This document shows positions 52,853 to 62,361 of a stretch of DNA of 64,000 bases, piece by piece. The DNA lies in the NCBI RefSeq assembly GCF_001439605.1, contig NZ_LMBX01000004.1:201704-265703 (forward strand). The letters are read 5' to 3'. This stretch comes from Cytobacillus praedii. GTDB taxonomy: Bacteria; Bacillota; Bacilli; Bacillales; Cytobacillaceae. The notes below the pieces were generated by a model. It was not told the origin of the DNA. It searched no databases and was given only the letters and a program-made list of their open reading frames with translations. Both the position numbers and the translations under genes were made by a program. Every line of letters begins with the position of its first letter. Position 1 is the stretch's first letter.

Positions 52853-54016
52853 ATGAATAAAAAAGACATTGCAAACGTCCGCAAACAATTTAAATTAAAC
52901 AATCGATATATGAATATTCGAGAAATATTTAATGTGTATATAAAGAAAGAATCTGGTGAGATTTACCATCAGGTCAGCCAGCCATTTCAACTGCTGGAGC
53001 AGGAAGCGCAAGAATTGTTTTTAACAAACTTCAAAAAGGTTTTGACAGGCAGTCTTGACGCAAAGCTGTTTGAATTAAAATTTAGAAGAGATGTGGAAGA
53101 TAGCACGCAAATGATTCTCTACAATGGATTGCGGGCAGATACGGAAGAATGGATGGAAAGCATGCTGAGAATCGTCCAGAAAATGTTTGCTCATGCTGTC
53201 TATGAATTTGATACAGTGGTTACATTTATCCGGGGAGAATATCAAAAGGCGACAAGGAAGCGTGATCTGGAGACTGAAGAAGGAGGAGACGATGAGGTCT
53301 ACTCCAATGAATTTACCCTCTGCACGCTCAATAAAACTGATCAGCCGAAAAAAGCGCTGTTATTTGATTATATCGAGAAGGAATTCAAATCAAACAATGC
53401 AGTGGACCCAATTATCAATTTGACTGCTCCGTTAACAGGCTTTATGTTCCCGGCTTTTAATGATAACGCTGCAGATGTCAATCATATTCTTTATTATGGT
53501 GGAAAAGCCAATCAGCCAGATACGATGTTTATCGAAGAGGTTCTCCATTGCGAAGACATTATCACGGCAATTGAAGAGAAGGATAGCTTTGAACAAATTG
53601 TAAAACTGGTAGCAGGGGAAGAAGTCCCTACCAATGTCATTTCGAATGTGTATGAAGAGATTGATAAGATGGTACAGGAGAGTATAGAAAATGAAGAAAG
53701 TGAACCTCCTAAACTGGATTCTCGGGACATTGAACGTATCTTAGAGGTAAGCGGTGTGGAAGATGTCGATACCGCGAAAGTTGAACATGCCTTCAAAAGT
53801 GTCGTCTATGATGTTAATCATGAAATTAAAGCAAGCAGTATCATTCCAAAATCAATAAAAATCAATACAAAGATTGCTGATGTATCGATTCACCCGAAAG
53901 AACTTAAAAATGTGAAATACATTACCTACGAAGGAAAACGATGCCTGCTATTAGAGGTAGACGAAGATGTAGTCGTTGAAGGCTTTCGTTTGCCGAACAT
54001 GTCAAATCATCAATAA
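52853..54016 (+). CDS. DUF4317 family protein
   Basis: 387 residues. NKKDIANVRKQFKLNNRYMNIREIFNVYIKKESGEIYH at the start and NFKKVLTGSLDAKLFELKF soon after are the DUF4317 marks. The middle (EEVLHCEDIITAIEEKDSFEQIVKLVAGEEVP) is acidic. Soluble with no signal peptide. Function unknown, possibly stress or cell-envelope linked. The frame extends to 52772, but GGGAGATGAG precedes ATG 52853, which also matches the family N-terminus. Confidence 0.85.
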   Translation: MNKKDIANVRKQFKLNNRYMNIREIFNVYIKKESGEIYHQVSQPFQLLEQEAQELFLTNFKKVLTGSLDAKLFELKFRRDVEDSTQMILYNGLRADTEEWMESMLRIVQKMFAHAVYEFDTVVTFIRGEYQKATRKRDLETEEGGDDEVYSNEFTLCTLNKTDQPKKALLFDYIEKEFKSNNAVDPIINLTAPLTGFMFPAFNDNAADVNHILYYGGKANQPDTMFIEEVLHCEDIITAIEEKDSFEQIVKLVAGEEVPTNVISNVYEEIDKMVQESIENEESEPPKLDSRDIERILEVSGVEDVDTAKVEHAFKSVVYDVNHEIKASSIIPKSIKINTKIADVSIHPKELKNVKYITYEGKRCLLLEVDEDVVVEGFRLPNMSNHQ

Positions 54017-54021
54017 AAGGG

Positions 54022-54062
54022 AAAAGGAGGTCGCGATTTATAAAATAGCGATCTCCTTTTCT
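54022..54062 (+). terminator. Terminator after the DUF4317 gene
   Basis: AAAAGGAGGTCGC pairs with GCGATCTCCTTTT (one G-T pair). Loop about 13 bases, T-rich tail included in the stem. Confidence 0.88.
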
Positions 54063-54164
54063 ATGTTGATTTAATGCATAGAACAAGACTATTCAGCGTT
54101 TTGAAAGTAGTCAGAACTTCCTATAGGAATAGGCCAATTCTCATTTAATGTATCAGCTTTTGTT

Positions 54165-54420
54165 TTTGTGCCCGCATTTTCCTGTAAATGTAAAATTTGG
54201 TCACTATAATTCATTTATGAACCCTTATTTTCCTATAAATGTAATTGTTGGTCACGAATATTCATTTAAGAACTGCGTTTTCCCTATAAATGTAAATTCT
54301 GGCCACCAATATTCATTTATGAGCCCGTTTTTTCCTATAAATATAATTCCTGTTCACTAATATTCTTATACCAACCCATTTTTCCTATTATTCTCATTGC
54401 AGGCTACAAATAGTTTTCCC
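54165..54420. repeat. Degenerate tandem repeats, about 51-bp unit, four to five units
   Basis: CCTATAAATGTAAA-type elements start at 54181, 54232, 54283, 54334 and about 54384, with spacings of 51, 51, 51 and 50. A 70-codon frame across the array (54148-54360) owes its existence to the period being a multiple of three and is not called. Confidence 0.85.
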
Positions 54421-54496
54421 TCATTTTTTTAATGAATTCTTTCCTGCTTTTATGTTAAAATACCAAGGTCGTATGATTAATAGAAAGGATACGGAA

Positions 54497-55360
54497 ATGA
54501 TGAATAAACAAACAACTCAGACGAGGTTGCTGAAGGATTACATTTTCATTATTATTGGTTCGATTTTAGTTGGTTTATCTTATAATATTTTCCTATTGCC
54601 TGCAAGACTGGCTGCGGGTGGGGTATCAGGTATTAGTACCATTCTATTTGAGCTTTACCAGTTTAATCCTGCCTATGTTCAGTGGCTGATAAATATTCCG
54701 CTATTTTTTGCTGGATTATTTATCCTAGGGAAGGATTTTAGCATAAAAACGTTAGTAGGAACTTTTTTTGTACCGTTTACGATTTGGCTTAGTGCCGATA
54801 TTCCTTTTACAATTGATAATCCGCTGCTTGCTGCAATTTACGGCGGCATTCTTTTAGGAGTAGGGCTGGGAATTGTTTATCGTGGAAAAGGCTCTACAGG
54901 CGGATTGGCAACAGTTGCACAGATCGTTAAAAAATTCACAGGGTTTTCCAGCGGTTATTCCCAGTTAATCGTTGATGGATTTGTTGTTGTCGCCTCTGCG
55001 CTTGTGTTTAATCTAGAACTCGCTTTATATGCGATGATGGCGATTTATGTAACAAGCAAAGTGATTGACTTTGTTCAGCTGCAGACTTCACCATCAAAGC
55101 TTGTCCTCATCATTACTGAGCAGGAAGAGCAAATTCAAACCATTATTAAAGATGAAATTGATCGTGGGCTAACAAAGATCCGCTCGATTGGCGGTTTCTC
55201 TAATAAGGAAAAAACACTAATCCTTTGCGTGGTTGAGCAGGAGGAAGCGATTTATTTAAAAAAGGTGCTGCAGGAGCAGGAACCTACCTCTTTTGTTGTC
55301 TTTCTTAACGCCTCTGAGATTCTTGGACGAGGGTTTTCTTTATCTAAAAGTAATGGGTAA
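54497..55360 (+). CDS. YitT-family membrane protein
   Basis: 287 residues. Five or so membrane helices (PARLAAGGVSGISTILFELYQFNP and IPLFFAGLFILGKDFSIKTLVGTFF are typical of DUF161), then a C-terminal cytosolic DUF2179 domain (about 215-275, SPSKLVLIITEQEEQIQTIIKDEIDRGLTKIRSIGGFSN). Role unknown; Bacillus genomes carry several paralogues. AAAGGAT precedes the double ATG; the first at 54497 is chosen over longer in-frame starts at 54452. Confidence 0.9.
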   Translation: MMNKQTTQTRLLKDYIFIIIGSILVGLSYNIFLLPARLAAGGVSGISTILFELYQFNPAYVQWLINIPLFFAGLFILGKDFSIKTLVGTFFVPFTIWLSADIPFTIDNPLLAAIYGGILLGVGLGIVYRGKGSTGGLATVAQIVKKFTGFSSGYSQLIVDGFVVVASALVFNLELALYAMMAIYVTSKVIDFVQLQTSPSKLVLIITEQEEQIQTIIKDEIDRGLTKIRSIGGFSNKEKTLILCVVEQEEAIYLKKVLQEQEPTSFVVFLNASEILGRGFSLSKSNG

Positions 55361-55367
55361 TATTTTG

Positions 55368-55390
55368 AAAGAGCAGGAGTCCTGCTCTTT
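55368..55390. terminator. Bidirectional terminator between YitT and lipoprotein genes
   Basis: AAAGAGCAGGA pairs with TCCTGCTCTTT with a very short loop. A-runs and T-runs flank it, so it can stop transcripts from both converging genes. Confidence 0.88.
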
Positions 55391-55393
55391 TAC

Positions 55394-55831
55394 TTACCTG
55401 AGTAAAATTTTCTTTAATGTCTGTGCATGATCTTTATCTAAGGTACCAAACCCTTCTTTTTCATTGTTGCTAATAATTGTTGCCGTATCATTCCTTTGAT
55501 TGAACCAAATCTCGTATTCAAATAATCTTTCAGGCATATTTTTATCATATTCAAAAAATAAGGTAGCCTTTACATCTTCCATTCTTGCCATTTTAGGTTC
55601 TGCATTAGGTTCCCATTCAACTTGTTTAAATATTTTTCTCAACCGTTCTATCGTTTCCTCATCCGTAATCATCACAGCTTCTTCATAATTTTCATCTGCA
55701 TTAACCACTTCAACATCAACTCTAGTAAGTTGATTAAAATGAAATTCCTTCGGCGATTTATTCATACAGCCTATTAAAAATATGGCGAAAATAATACTGA
55801 TGGCAAGAGAGATCTTCGTTTTCCTCGGCAA
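55394..55831 (-). CDS. Lipoprotein of unknown function
   Basis: 145 residues. Signal peptide with lipobox IGCMN (Cys22) after a basic start (PRKTK). The mature part has two beta-rich blocks (RVDVEVVNADENYEEAVMITDEETIERLRKIF and VKATLFFEYDKNMPERLFEYEIWF) and a polar C-terminus. No family recognised. The start is a TTG with a weak GGAG; no better in-frame start exists before the lipobox. Confidence 0.7.
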   Translation of the reverse strand: MPRKTKISLAISIIFAIFLIGCMNKSPKEFHFNQLTRVDVEVVNADENYEEAVMITDEETIERLRKIFKQVEWEPNAEPKMARMEDVKATLFFEYDKNMPERLFEYEIWFNQRNDTATIISNNEKEGFGTLDKDHAQTLKKILLR

Positions 55832-55895
55832 AAAATCAACTCCGTTTTTAGAAAATTATACAACATTTCCCAACTCTAACACTAGTTTAACAGCA

Positions 55896-55936
55896 AAAAG
55901 GACAGACCTAACGTTTGGCTATTGGTCTGTCCTTTT
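55896..55936 (-). terminator. Minus-strand terminator after the EamA gene
   Basis: AAAAGGACAGACC pairs with GGTCTGTCCTTTT, with a T-run on the minus strand. It lies 46 bp beyond the stop of the EamA gene at 55983. Confidence 0.9.
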
Positions 55937-55982
55937 GATAATTAACTTTGATATTTTTTTCATGTATTAATATTATATGGTG

Positions 55983-56909
55983 TTAAGAGACTCTTTCTCT
56001 CACAACAGTCTTCAGTTCCTTCTCCGGTAAACTCAATGCTGCGACTGCAACAACAATTAATGCACCGCCAATCAGCTGGTAGCCGCCAAACGATTCGTTA
56101 AGCCAGGTGATCGACACGATAACGGCGACAAGCGGTTCGATGCTTGATAGAAGGCTTGTCTCCATGGCACTCAAGTGTTTTAAACTCCCGATATAAAGCA
56201 CAAATGAAAGGGTCCCGCTGAGGATGGCTAGAAATAGCATCGTGGAGGTTTCAAATGATAGAGTTTTTGCAATGGCTTGAAAGCTAAACTGCCGATTAAA
56301 TAAGAGCAAAGCAATCCCTGCAAGCAGCATCCCCCAGCCAACGATGAGCGGAGATCCCCATTTTTTTATTAATGAAGCAGGCTGTAACGTATAGAAGGTG
56401 AATCCAATGGCCGTTAGTAATCCAAAGATAATAGCTATTTTTGTTAAAATGATATTTTCGATCGATCCGTTTGTAATAAGAAAAAAGATTCCGGAAAGCG
56501 CGATAATAATTGACAGCAATTGAATTAACGTCGGGAGTTTCTTATATAGAATTGCAACGTAGACAGTAATCAATACCGGCCCAAGAAATTGAAACAACGT
56601 GGCAGTGACCGCATTGCTTATTCTGACTGTTTCAATAAACGCATATTGCGCCCCTAACATACCGATGATTGCAAAAATGACTAATTGTATCCATTGCCGT
56701 GGGTCCTTCCAAATAGCAAAAATCTGTTGTTTCCTAATCGATAAAACAGCTAATAGGATGATTCCTGCTAAGAGGAGCCGAATAATTAAAAAGTCTATGG
56801 AAGTAATGGCTGTTTGCTGAAAGAGCCATTGAATGATTGGACCGGATATTCCCCATAATGTTGCCCCGCTTATGATCATTATTAATCCAAGACGGCGTGA
56901 TGTTTTCAT
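55983..56909 (-). CDS. EamA (DMT) family transporter
   Basis: 308 residues, ten membrane helices in two EamA halves (GATLWGISGPIIQWLF at the start; second half about 155-290). Divergent from a MocR-type regulator across 120 bp. In Bacillaceae such pairs are common and the regulator likely controls this exporter. AGGAGG precedes ATG at 56909. Substrate unknown. Confidence 0.9.
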   Translation of the reverse strand: MKTSRRLGLIMIISGATLWGISGPIIQWLFQQTAITSIDFLIIRLLLAGIILLAVLSIRKQQIFAIWKDPRQWIQLVIFAIIGMLGAQYAFIETVRISNAVTATLFQFLGPVLITVYVAILYKKLPTLIQLLSIIIALSGIFFLITNGSIENIILTKIAIIFGLLTAIGFTFYTLQPASLIKKWGSPLIVGWGMLLAGIALLLFNRQFSFQAIAKTLSFETSTMLFLAILSGTLSFVLYIGSLKHLSAMETSLLSSIEPLVAVIVSITWLNESFGGYQLIGGALIVVAVAALSLPEKELKTVVRERVS

Positions 56910-56979
56910 GATGCATACCTCCTAAATACATGATTGTTATGATTGAAATTGCTAAGCATAGAGGTATTATATATAATAA

Positions 56980-57001
56980 CTGATACCGTATTAAGTATCA
57001 G
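56980..57001. promoter_or_regulatory. Candidate MocR operator between EamA and regulator
   Basis: CTGATAC-N8-GTATCAG is a perfect 7-bp inverted repeat in the middle of the divergent region. MocR/GntR-type proteins bind such repeats. It lies about 30 bp before the regulator start and 70 bp before the EamA start. Confidence 0.65.
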
Positions 57002-57030
57002 ATTATTAAATATCAAGGGGGTCAGTTTTA

Positions 57031-58419
57031 ATGCTGGAGATTACACCAAAGCTTGATAATAATAGTGAAACGCCATTATATGTCCAACTTTATGAATATA
57101 TAAAACAAGAAATTAAAGCAGGAAACTTAACTCCAGATGTAAAGCTCCCATCAAAAAGAAAACTAGCCGCCCATCTGTCGCTAAGTCAGAACACAATTGA
57201 AGCCGCCTATGAGCAGCTAATAGCTGAGGGGTATTTACTGTCCATTCCACGAAAGGGCTATTATGTATGTGAACTGGACCAAAGTCTAGCAGATAGCAGA
57301 GGTCAGCGATCAGCCAATTTTATAAAAGAAAAACAATATCAAGACGCTAGCTGTTTATATGATTTTACACAAACAGGTGTAGATACACGTTCCTTTCCAT
57401 TTGGGCTTTTTCGCAAACTGACGAATGAATTATTACGCTCAGAGAATGATCGATTAGTAAAGCTTGGTCATCCACAGGGAGACTATGATTTTCGTAAGGC
57501 CATTGCAAAATATCTTTATGAATCACGCGGTGTCTGCTGCTCACCAAGTCAAATTATTATTGGTGCGGGTACACAATACTTAATAAGATTGCTGTTTCAA
57601 TTACTAGAAGGTGGAATATTTGCAGTTGAAGATCCTGGATATCACCGCAGACATGTTGCTTTTGAAAGATGGGAATGGGTGAAGAGGATTCCATTAGACC
57701 AGGAGGGGATGATTGTTTCGGAGCTTGAGGAAAGTGGGGCAAATGTAGCATTTGTTACACCATCCCATCAATTTCCATGCGGGATGATCATGCCAATCTC
57801 AAGAAGGATGCAGCTGTTGCACTGGGCCAATTTAAGAGAGGACCGATACATAATTGAGGACGACTATGATAGTGAATTTCGTTATTCCGGTAAGCCCATT
57901 CCTGCATTACAAGGATTAGATACGAATGAAAAAGTGGTTTATATGGGAACCTTTTCAAAGGCATTGCTGCCATCACTAAGAGTAAGTTATATGGTTCTCC
58001 CCAAGCAGCTTATCGATAGATATCAGAATGAATATTTCTTTTACGCACAAACTGTTTCGCGGATGGATCAAGATCTCTTAAGAAGGTTTTTAGAAGAGGG
58101 GTATTGGGAAAAGCAAATCAGTAAAATGAGAGTGATCTATCATAAAAAGAGAGATATCCTCGTTGCAGAAATAATGAAACAATTCCCTGATTCTGCTGAG
58201 ATAATTGGCCAGGATTCCGGTCTGCATGTGTTAATACGTATCAATAATGGCATGACAGAACAAGAATTAATTAAAGAAGCCAGTTGTTTTAATAGTAAGG
58301 TCTATCCACTATCTGCTTATGGAAGCCATGATAATAAGACGGTTTTACTAGGGTATGCGACTTTATCTGAAGAAGAAATAGTGGATGCAGTTAAGATGCT
58401 GGCACGGGCTTGGTTGTAA
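57031..58419 (+). CDS. MocR (PdxR)-family regulator with aminotransferase domain
   Basis: 462 residues. GntR-type winged helix (about 14-80: QLYEYIKQEIKAGNLTPDVKLPSKRKLAAHLSLSQNTIEAAYEQLIAEGYL), a linker, then a fold-type-I aminotransferase-like domain with the PLP Lys in TFSKALLPSLR (residue 310) and VEDPGYH and DDYDSEF blocks. It should sense PLP or an amino-compound adduct. Divergent from the EamA gene. AAGGGGG precedes ATG at 57031. Confidence 0.93.
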   Translation: MLEITPKLDNNSETPLYVQLYEYIKQEIKAGNLTPDVKLPSKRKLAAHLSLSQNTIEAAYEQLIAEGYLLSIPRKGYYVCELDQSLADSRGQRSANFIKEKQYQDASCLYDFTQTGVDTRSFPFGLFRKLTNELLRSENDRLVKLGHPQGDYDFRKAIAKYLYESRGVCCSPSQIIIGAGTQYLIRLLFQLLEGGIFAVEDPGYHRRHVAFERWEWVKRIPLDQEGMIVSELEESGANVAFVTPSHQFPCGMIMPISRRMQLLHWANLREDRYIIEDDYDSEFRYSGKPIPALQGLDTNEKVVYMGTFSKALLPSLRVSYMVLPKQLIDRYQNEYFFYAQTVSRMDQDLLRRFLEEGYWEKQISKMRVIYHKKRDILVAEIMKQFPDSAEIIGQDSGLHVLIRINNGMTEQELIKEASCFNSKVYPLSAYGSHDNKTVLLGYATLSEEEIVDAVKMLARAWL

Positions 58420-58444
58420 ATGGCTACAAATGAAACTTTGTTCT

Positions 58445-58680
58445 TCATTCACTTGATGAAGGACACTATCTGTGTAATCTCACTAAGTTGAGTCCTTCAT
58501 AGCCTTAATGAAGGACTCAACACTTGATAACCGCGGCAAAGCAAGTCTATCATAAACCCGATGAAGGACTCTATCTGTGTAATCAGACCAAGCTGAGTCC
58601 TTCAATAGCCTCAATGAAGGACCAATCTCTTGAAAGCCAGCAAAGCACGGTCCTTCATATCACCAATGCAGGAGATTCTA
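58445..58680. repeat. Degenerate tandem repeats, 51-53-bp unit (TGAAGGAC type)
   Basis: GATGAAGGAC or AATGAAGGAC elements start at 58455, 58507, 58560 and 58613, and a weaker one at 58664 (spacings 52, 53, 53, 51). Alternate units resemble each other more (GATGAAGGACNCTATCTGTG), giving a 105-bp super-unit. It shares the TCCTTCAT motif with the array at 44.9 kb. Confidence 0.85.
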
Positions 58681-58686
58681 TTCAGC

Positions 58687-59484
58687 TTATTTAAACTTAT
58701 TAGCAAATCGAATCGCTCTGCTCATGACTGTCGGCACAACAGATGCATGATTTTCTTCAGGAGCCATATATAAATCACTGTCCACAAATAAGTGCTGTGA
58801 CTCCTTTAATTGTTCAAGCAGTTTTTGTGCATCATCAACCATGAAGCCTTCAAGCTCACCAACTGCCATAAACAATCGTCTTTTTTTGTCTTCTTTTGTT
58901 TGATTGGACAACCAGTCCCTAAAGGCAAGCATTTCATGATTGTTCCACCAAATGGAGGGACTAACAGCAAGATACGTCTGGAAAGTATTTGGTGCTGTGA
59001 ACAATGTCCATATCGTAAATAGTCCGCTGAGAGAATGTCCGAATAAAGCTTGTTTTTCTTTATTAATTGAATAGCGTCTTTCAATTTCGGGCTTCAATTC
59101 CTCTTCTAAAAATTCTAAAAATCTCCCCGCACCTCCATGGTCACCTAAATCTTTTCCCTTTAGCCGTTCTGGATATATATAGTCTTTCGCAGGTGCAGTA
59201 AAATCAAGAAAGCGTCGCCTGGATGCCTCTTTGTCTTCTCCCGTATGCCCGACTCCAACAATGATCGCTTCATTGACTAAGGTCTTTCGTGCATTCTTAG
59301 ATTGCAAACGTACAACATCTCGAGCAAACTGAAAATAAGAATTGCCATCAAGAATATAGATAATCGGGTACCCATCCTCATGGGGAGGGGAGGGAGGCAA
59401 AGCAACTTTAATGTTGTATGAATAACCGGTTCTTTTGGAATGCAAGATCCATTCCTCCGCATTTGCTTTGCTTACTTTATCCAT
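58687..59484 (-). CDS. Siderophore esterase / alpha-beta hydrolase, BesA-like
   Basis: 265 residues of the Fes/BesA/putative-esterase family. Nucleophile GHSLSG (149-154, S151), an N-terminal PIIYILDGNSYFQFARDVVRL block and a C-terminal ENHASV with the catalytic His. Relatives hydrolyse the ester backbone of imported ferric siderophores (bacillibactin-type) to free iron, in the cytosol. Last gene of the siderophore operon, 9 bases behind the ATPase gene. Ribosome site GGAGG. Confidence 0.85.
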   Translation of the reverse strand: MDKVSKANAEEWILHSKRTGYSYNIKVALPPSPPHEDGYPIIYILDGNSYFQFARDVVRLQSKNARKTLVNEAIIVGVGHTGEDKEASRRRFLDFTAPAKDYIYPERLKGKDLGDHGGAGRFLEFLEEELKPEIERRYSINKEKQALFGHSLSGLFTIWTLFTAPNTFQTYLAVSPSIWWNNHEMLAFRDWLSNQTKEDKKRRLFMAVGELEGFMVDDAQKLLEQLKESQHLFVDSDLYMAPEENHASVVPTVMSRAIRFANKFK

Positions 59485-59492
59485 ATTTCCTC

Positions 59493-60293
59493 CTATTCAC
59501 ACTCGGGAAGTGCATCATACCCATAGCAAACAGGGGAGCCGTTTTCTGGATCGACCATAATGCGTGCATCAATATGGAACACTTCCTTTAATACATCCTT
59601 TGCGATGATTTTTTCAGGTGGTCCGACGTTAATAATTTCACCGTTCTTCATAGCAATAAGTTCATCTGAAAAACGGGCGGCATGGTTAATATCATGAAGA
59701 ACCATAACAATCGTACAGCGATGCTCCTTATTCAGCCGATCTACGATTTGCAGAACCTCAAGCTGATGAGCTAAATCTAAATAGGTAGTTGGCTCATCTA
59801 ATAACAAAATACTCGTTTCCTGAGCAAGCGCCATCGCAAGCCATACCTTTTGGCGCTGCCCGCCTGAAAGCTGAGCAATTTCACGGGTTCGAAAGGCGCT
59901 CGTTTTTGTAATGTCCATTGCCCAGTTAATCACTTCCATATCCTTACTGGACAGCGTACCCACATTCTTGCGATGGGGGAAGCGGCCGTAAGAGATAAGC
60001 TCTTCAACCTTTAATTGTAATGGTGCCTCAGGGTTTTGCGATAGAAGGGCCAGCTGCTTGGCAATCGCTTTTGTTGAGATGCCTTTCATATCCTGTTCTT
60101 GTAAAAAAACCTCTCCGCTTTGCTGCTTCAATATCCGTCCAATCGTTTTCAATAAGGTCGATTTCCCGCAGCCATTCGGTCCAATAATCGTTGTAATTTT
60201 TCCTTTTTTAATTTCCGTGCTTAGATTTGAAAAAACAGTAAACTTTTCATATTTAGTTGTTAATCTTTCAGCACGAATTACCGTTGTACCCAT
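59493..60293 (-). CDS. Iron-siderophore ABC transporter ATPase (FecE/YusV type)
   Basis: 266 residues: Walker A GPNGCGKST (38-46), signature QLSGGQRQKV, Walker B ILLLDEPTTYLDLAHQ (the TTYLDLAHQ form is typical of siderophore ATPases) and the switch His in VLHDINHAARFSD. Powers the two-subunit permease next to it. AAGGAGAATG precedes ATG. Encoded inside the operon, whereas B. subtilis uses a separate yusV. Confidence 0.93.
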   Translation of the reverse strand: MGTTVIRAERLTTKYEKFTVFSNLSTEIKKGKITTIIGPNGCGKSTLLKTIGRILKQQSGEVFLQEQDMKGISTKAIAKQLALLSQNPEAPLQLKVEELISYGRFPHRKNVGTLSSKDMEVINWAMDITKTSAFRTREIAQLSGGQRQKVWLAMALAQETSILLLDEPTTYLDLAHQLEVLQIVDRLNKEHRCTIVMVLHDINHAARFSDELIAMKNGEIINVGPPEKIIAKDVLKEVFHIDARIMVDPENGSPVCYGYDALPECE

Positions 60294-60308
60294 CTTTTCA
60301 TTCTCCTT

Positions 60309-61340
60309 CTATGCCTTTGTTTTGATTAATAAATAGAGGAAGTACGGGACACCAAGGATGGCCACGATGATACCAACCGGAATTTCTGCAGGTGCAAATA
60401 TGGTTCTCGCAAGATAATCGGAAAAGATAACAAGAAACATTCCGATTGCTGCACTTGCCGGAAGTACATACCGATGATGAATTCCTACAAGCTGCCGTGC
60501 AATATGAGGTGCAATTAGTCCAATAAAACCAATGCTGCCTGATACGGAAACACAAGCACTAATGACCCCGATGCTGCTCAATAGCAAAATCGCCTTTTCT
60601 TTTTCGACCTGAATTCCAAGACTCTTAATGGACACTTCCTCCAGCTGGAAATAATCCAATAGGTGGGCTTTCCGGTAAATGACAGGGATAAGAATGATCA
60701 GCCAAGGGATCATGGCAATTATAAACATCCAGTTTGCATTATAAATACTGCCTGACATCCAAACCGTTGCCATCTCAAAATCACTTTCACGCATTTTCAA
60801 TGAAATATATAAAGAAAGCGCACCAAACCCTGTGCATATCGCAATCCCAGATAAAATTAATCGCTGTGTATCTAATTTTCCATTCGTCCAGGCAAAAACA
60901 TAAATGAGGATGGCAGCAGCCAATCCACCGACAAAGCCAAAAATGGGCATGATTAAAATCGATAACCAATTCGAGCTGCCAGAAACAGCAAGCTCCATTT
61001 GAAAGAAAAACATAAATATAACGATAGAAGCACCCGCTCCAGCGTTGATGCCTAATATCCCCGGATCAGCTAATCCGTTCCTTGTAATTCCTTGAACAAC
61101 GGTGCCTGCGATTCCTAATCCTAGTCCAACAAGGGCAGCAATCACAATCCTCGGAAGACGGAATTGAAAGATAACCAAATCAAACTCATTCGTTGGGTTC
61201 ATTCGCAGCAATGTTGTGACGATATCCTTTACCGACATATCAAAGGTACCGTTTGTAATATGGATATAGATGGCCAATAAGATAGCTCCAGTAAGAAACA
61301 GCATATTGATAAAAAAACGGCTTCGATACTTATTATGCAC
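60309..61340 (-). CDS. FecCD-family siderophore permease (second subunit)
   Basis: 343 residues, about nine to ten membrane helices, with FecCD marks (RLPRIVIAALVGLGLGIAGTVVQGITRNGLADPGILGINAGA and VSGSIGFIGLIAPHIARQLVG). GTG start behind GAGGAGG, overlapping the preceding permease gene by 8 bases. FeuC-like partner. The AGPE-like C-terminus (GVPYFLYLLIKTKA) is complete. Confidence 0.93.
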   Translation of the reverse strand: MHNKYRSRFFINMLFLTGAILLAIYIHITNGTFDMSVKDIVTTLLRMNPTNEFDLVIFQFRLPRIVIAALVGLGLGIAGTVVQGITRNGLADPGILGINAGAGASIVIFMFFFQMELAVSGSSNWLSILIMPIFGFVGGLAAAILIYVFAWTNGKLDTQRLILSGIAICTGFGALSLYISLKMRESDFEMATVWMSGSIYNANWMFIIAMIPWLIILIPVIYRKAHLLDYFQLEEVSIKSLGIQVEKEKAILLLSSIGVISACVSVSGSIGFIGLIAPHIARQLVGIHHRYVLPASAAIGMFLVIFSDYLARTIFAPAEIPVGIIVAILGVPYFLYLLIKTKA

Positions 61341-62361
61341 GACGCTCGCCTCCTCTCGTCCGGATTAAATAGAGGAAGAAAGGAACACCGATTAATGCAG
61401 TAACCACACCGACTGGCGTTTCAAATGGGAAATTAATAAAGCGGTTTGCTACATCGCAAAGGGCAAGAAAGATGCCGCCGATAATCGCAGAACATGGGAT
61501 CACAAACCGGTAATCCATTCCAACAATGAATCGAGTGATATGAGGGATAATTAATCCCACAAATCCGATCTTGCCAACAAGTGCCACAGCCGTTCCTGTT
61601 AAACAAACAACGATGAGGATACTAAGAACCTTAACCCATTTTGTACGCTGGCCGAGACTAATCGAAATATCTTCACCAAGCGATAAGATGGTGATGGATT
61701 TAGAAATGATCAGTGCAAGGACAAGTCCAATGAGGCCGATAGGGAGAGCCAGCATTAGTATTTCCGGATCAACCTTGTGGATTTTTGCATTATACCAAAA
61801 GGCTAAGTCTTGAGAAACCTGGAAATGGGTAGCAAGCACAGACGACAAGCTGCTTAAAAATGTGCCAATGACCGTTCCGATAATCGCTAACCTAACAGGT
61901 GAAAGGCCATTGCGCATGACCGAGCCAAAGCCAAAGACAATCCCAGCGCCAAGTGCTGAACCAATCATCGAGAAAATGATCATATTAATATTCGACATAG
62001 CCGGGAAAAAAATCATACAGATGGTAATCACAAATGCCGAACCGTCCGTAACTCCCATAATAGAAGGGGAGGCAAGATAATTTCTTGTCATCCCCTGCAT
62101 AATCGCTCCAGAAATGGCAAGGAAGGCACCAACAAGAAGTGCCGCTACTGCCCGAGGAAGTCTGGACTGCATAATAATGTTATGATCGACATTCGCAGAA
62201 TCAAAATGTACAATCGCCTGCCAAATGGTTGATACATCAATTCCTTTGGTCCCGTATAAAACAGATAAGGCAATCGTAAGGATGATGAGAAACGGTGATG
62301 CGCAAATAATCAAAAATGGCACAGAACGGGTTTTCCGCAATCGTTTCATCGTAACATCCAT
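61333..62361 (-). CDS. FecCD-family siderophore permease (first subunit)
   Basis: 342 residues, similar fold to the next gene but clearly different sequence (SRLPRAVAALLVGAFLAISGAIMQGMTRNYLASPSIMGVTDGSAF; GKIGFVGLIIPHITRFIVG). Forms the heterodimeric channel. The ATG overlaps the binding-protein stop by one base (TAATG). FeuB-like. Confidence 0.93.
   Translation of the reverse strand: MDVTMKRLRKTRSVPFLIICASPFLIILTIALSVLYGTKGIDVSTIWQAIVHFDSANVDHNIIMQSRLPRAVAALLVGAFLAISGAIMQGMTRNYLASPSIMGVTDGSAFVITICMIFFPAMSNINMIIFSMIGSALGAGIVFGFGSVMRNGLSPVRLAIIGTVIGTFLSSLSSVLATHFQVSQDLAFWYNAKIHKVDPEILMLALPIGLIGLVLALIISKSITILSLGEDISISLGQRTKWVKVLSILIVVCLTGTAVALVGKIGFVGLIIPHITRFIVGMDYRFVIPCSAIIGGIFLALCDVANRFINFPFETPVGVVTALIGVPFFLYLIRTRGGERRA

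Noticed and set aside
54148..54360. 70-codon frame with repeated FPINV motifs
   Set aside because: Lies on the ~51-bp tandem array; 51 is a multiple of three, so the frame stays open by chance. No good ribosome site.
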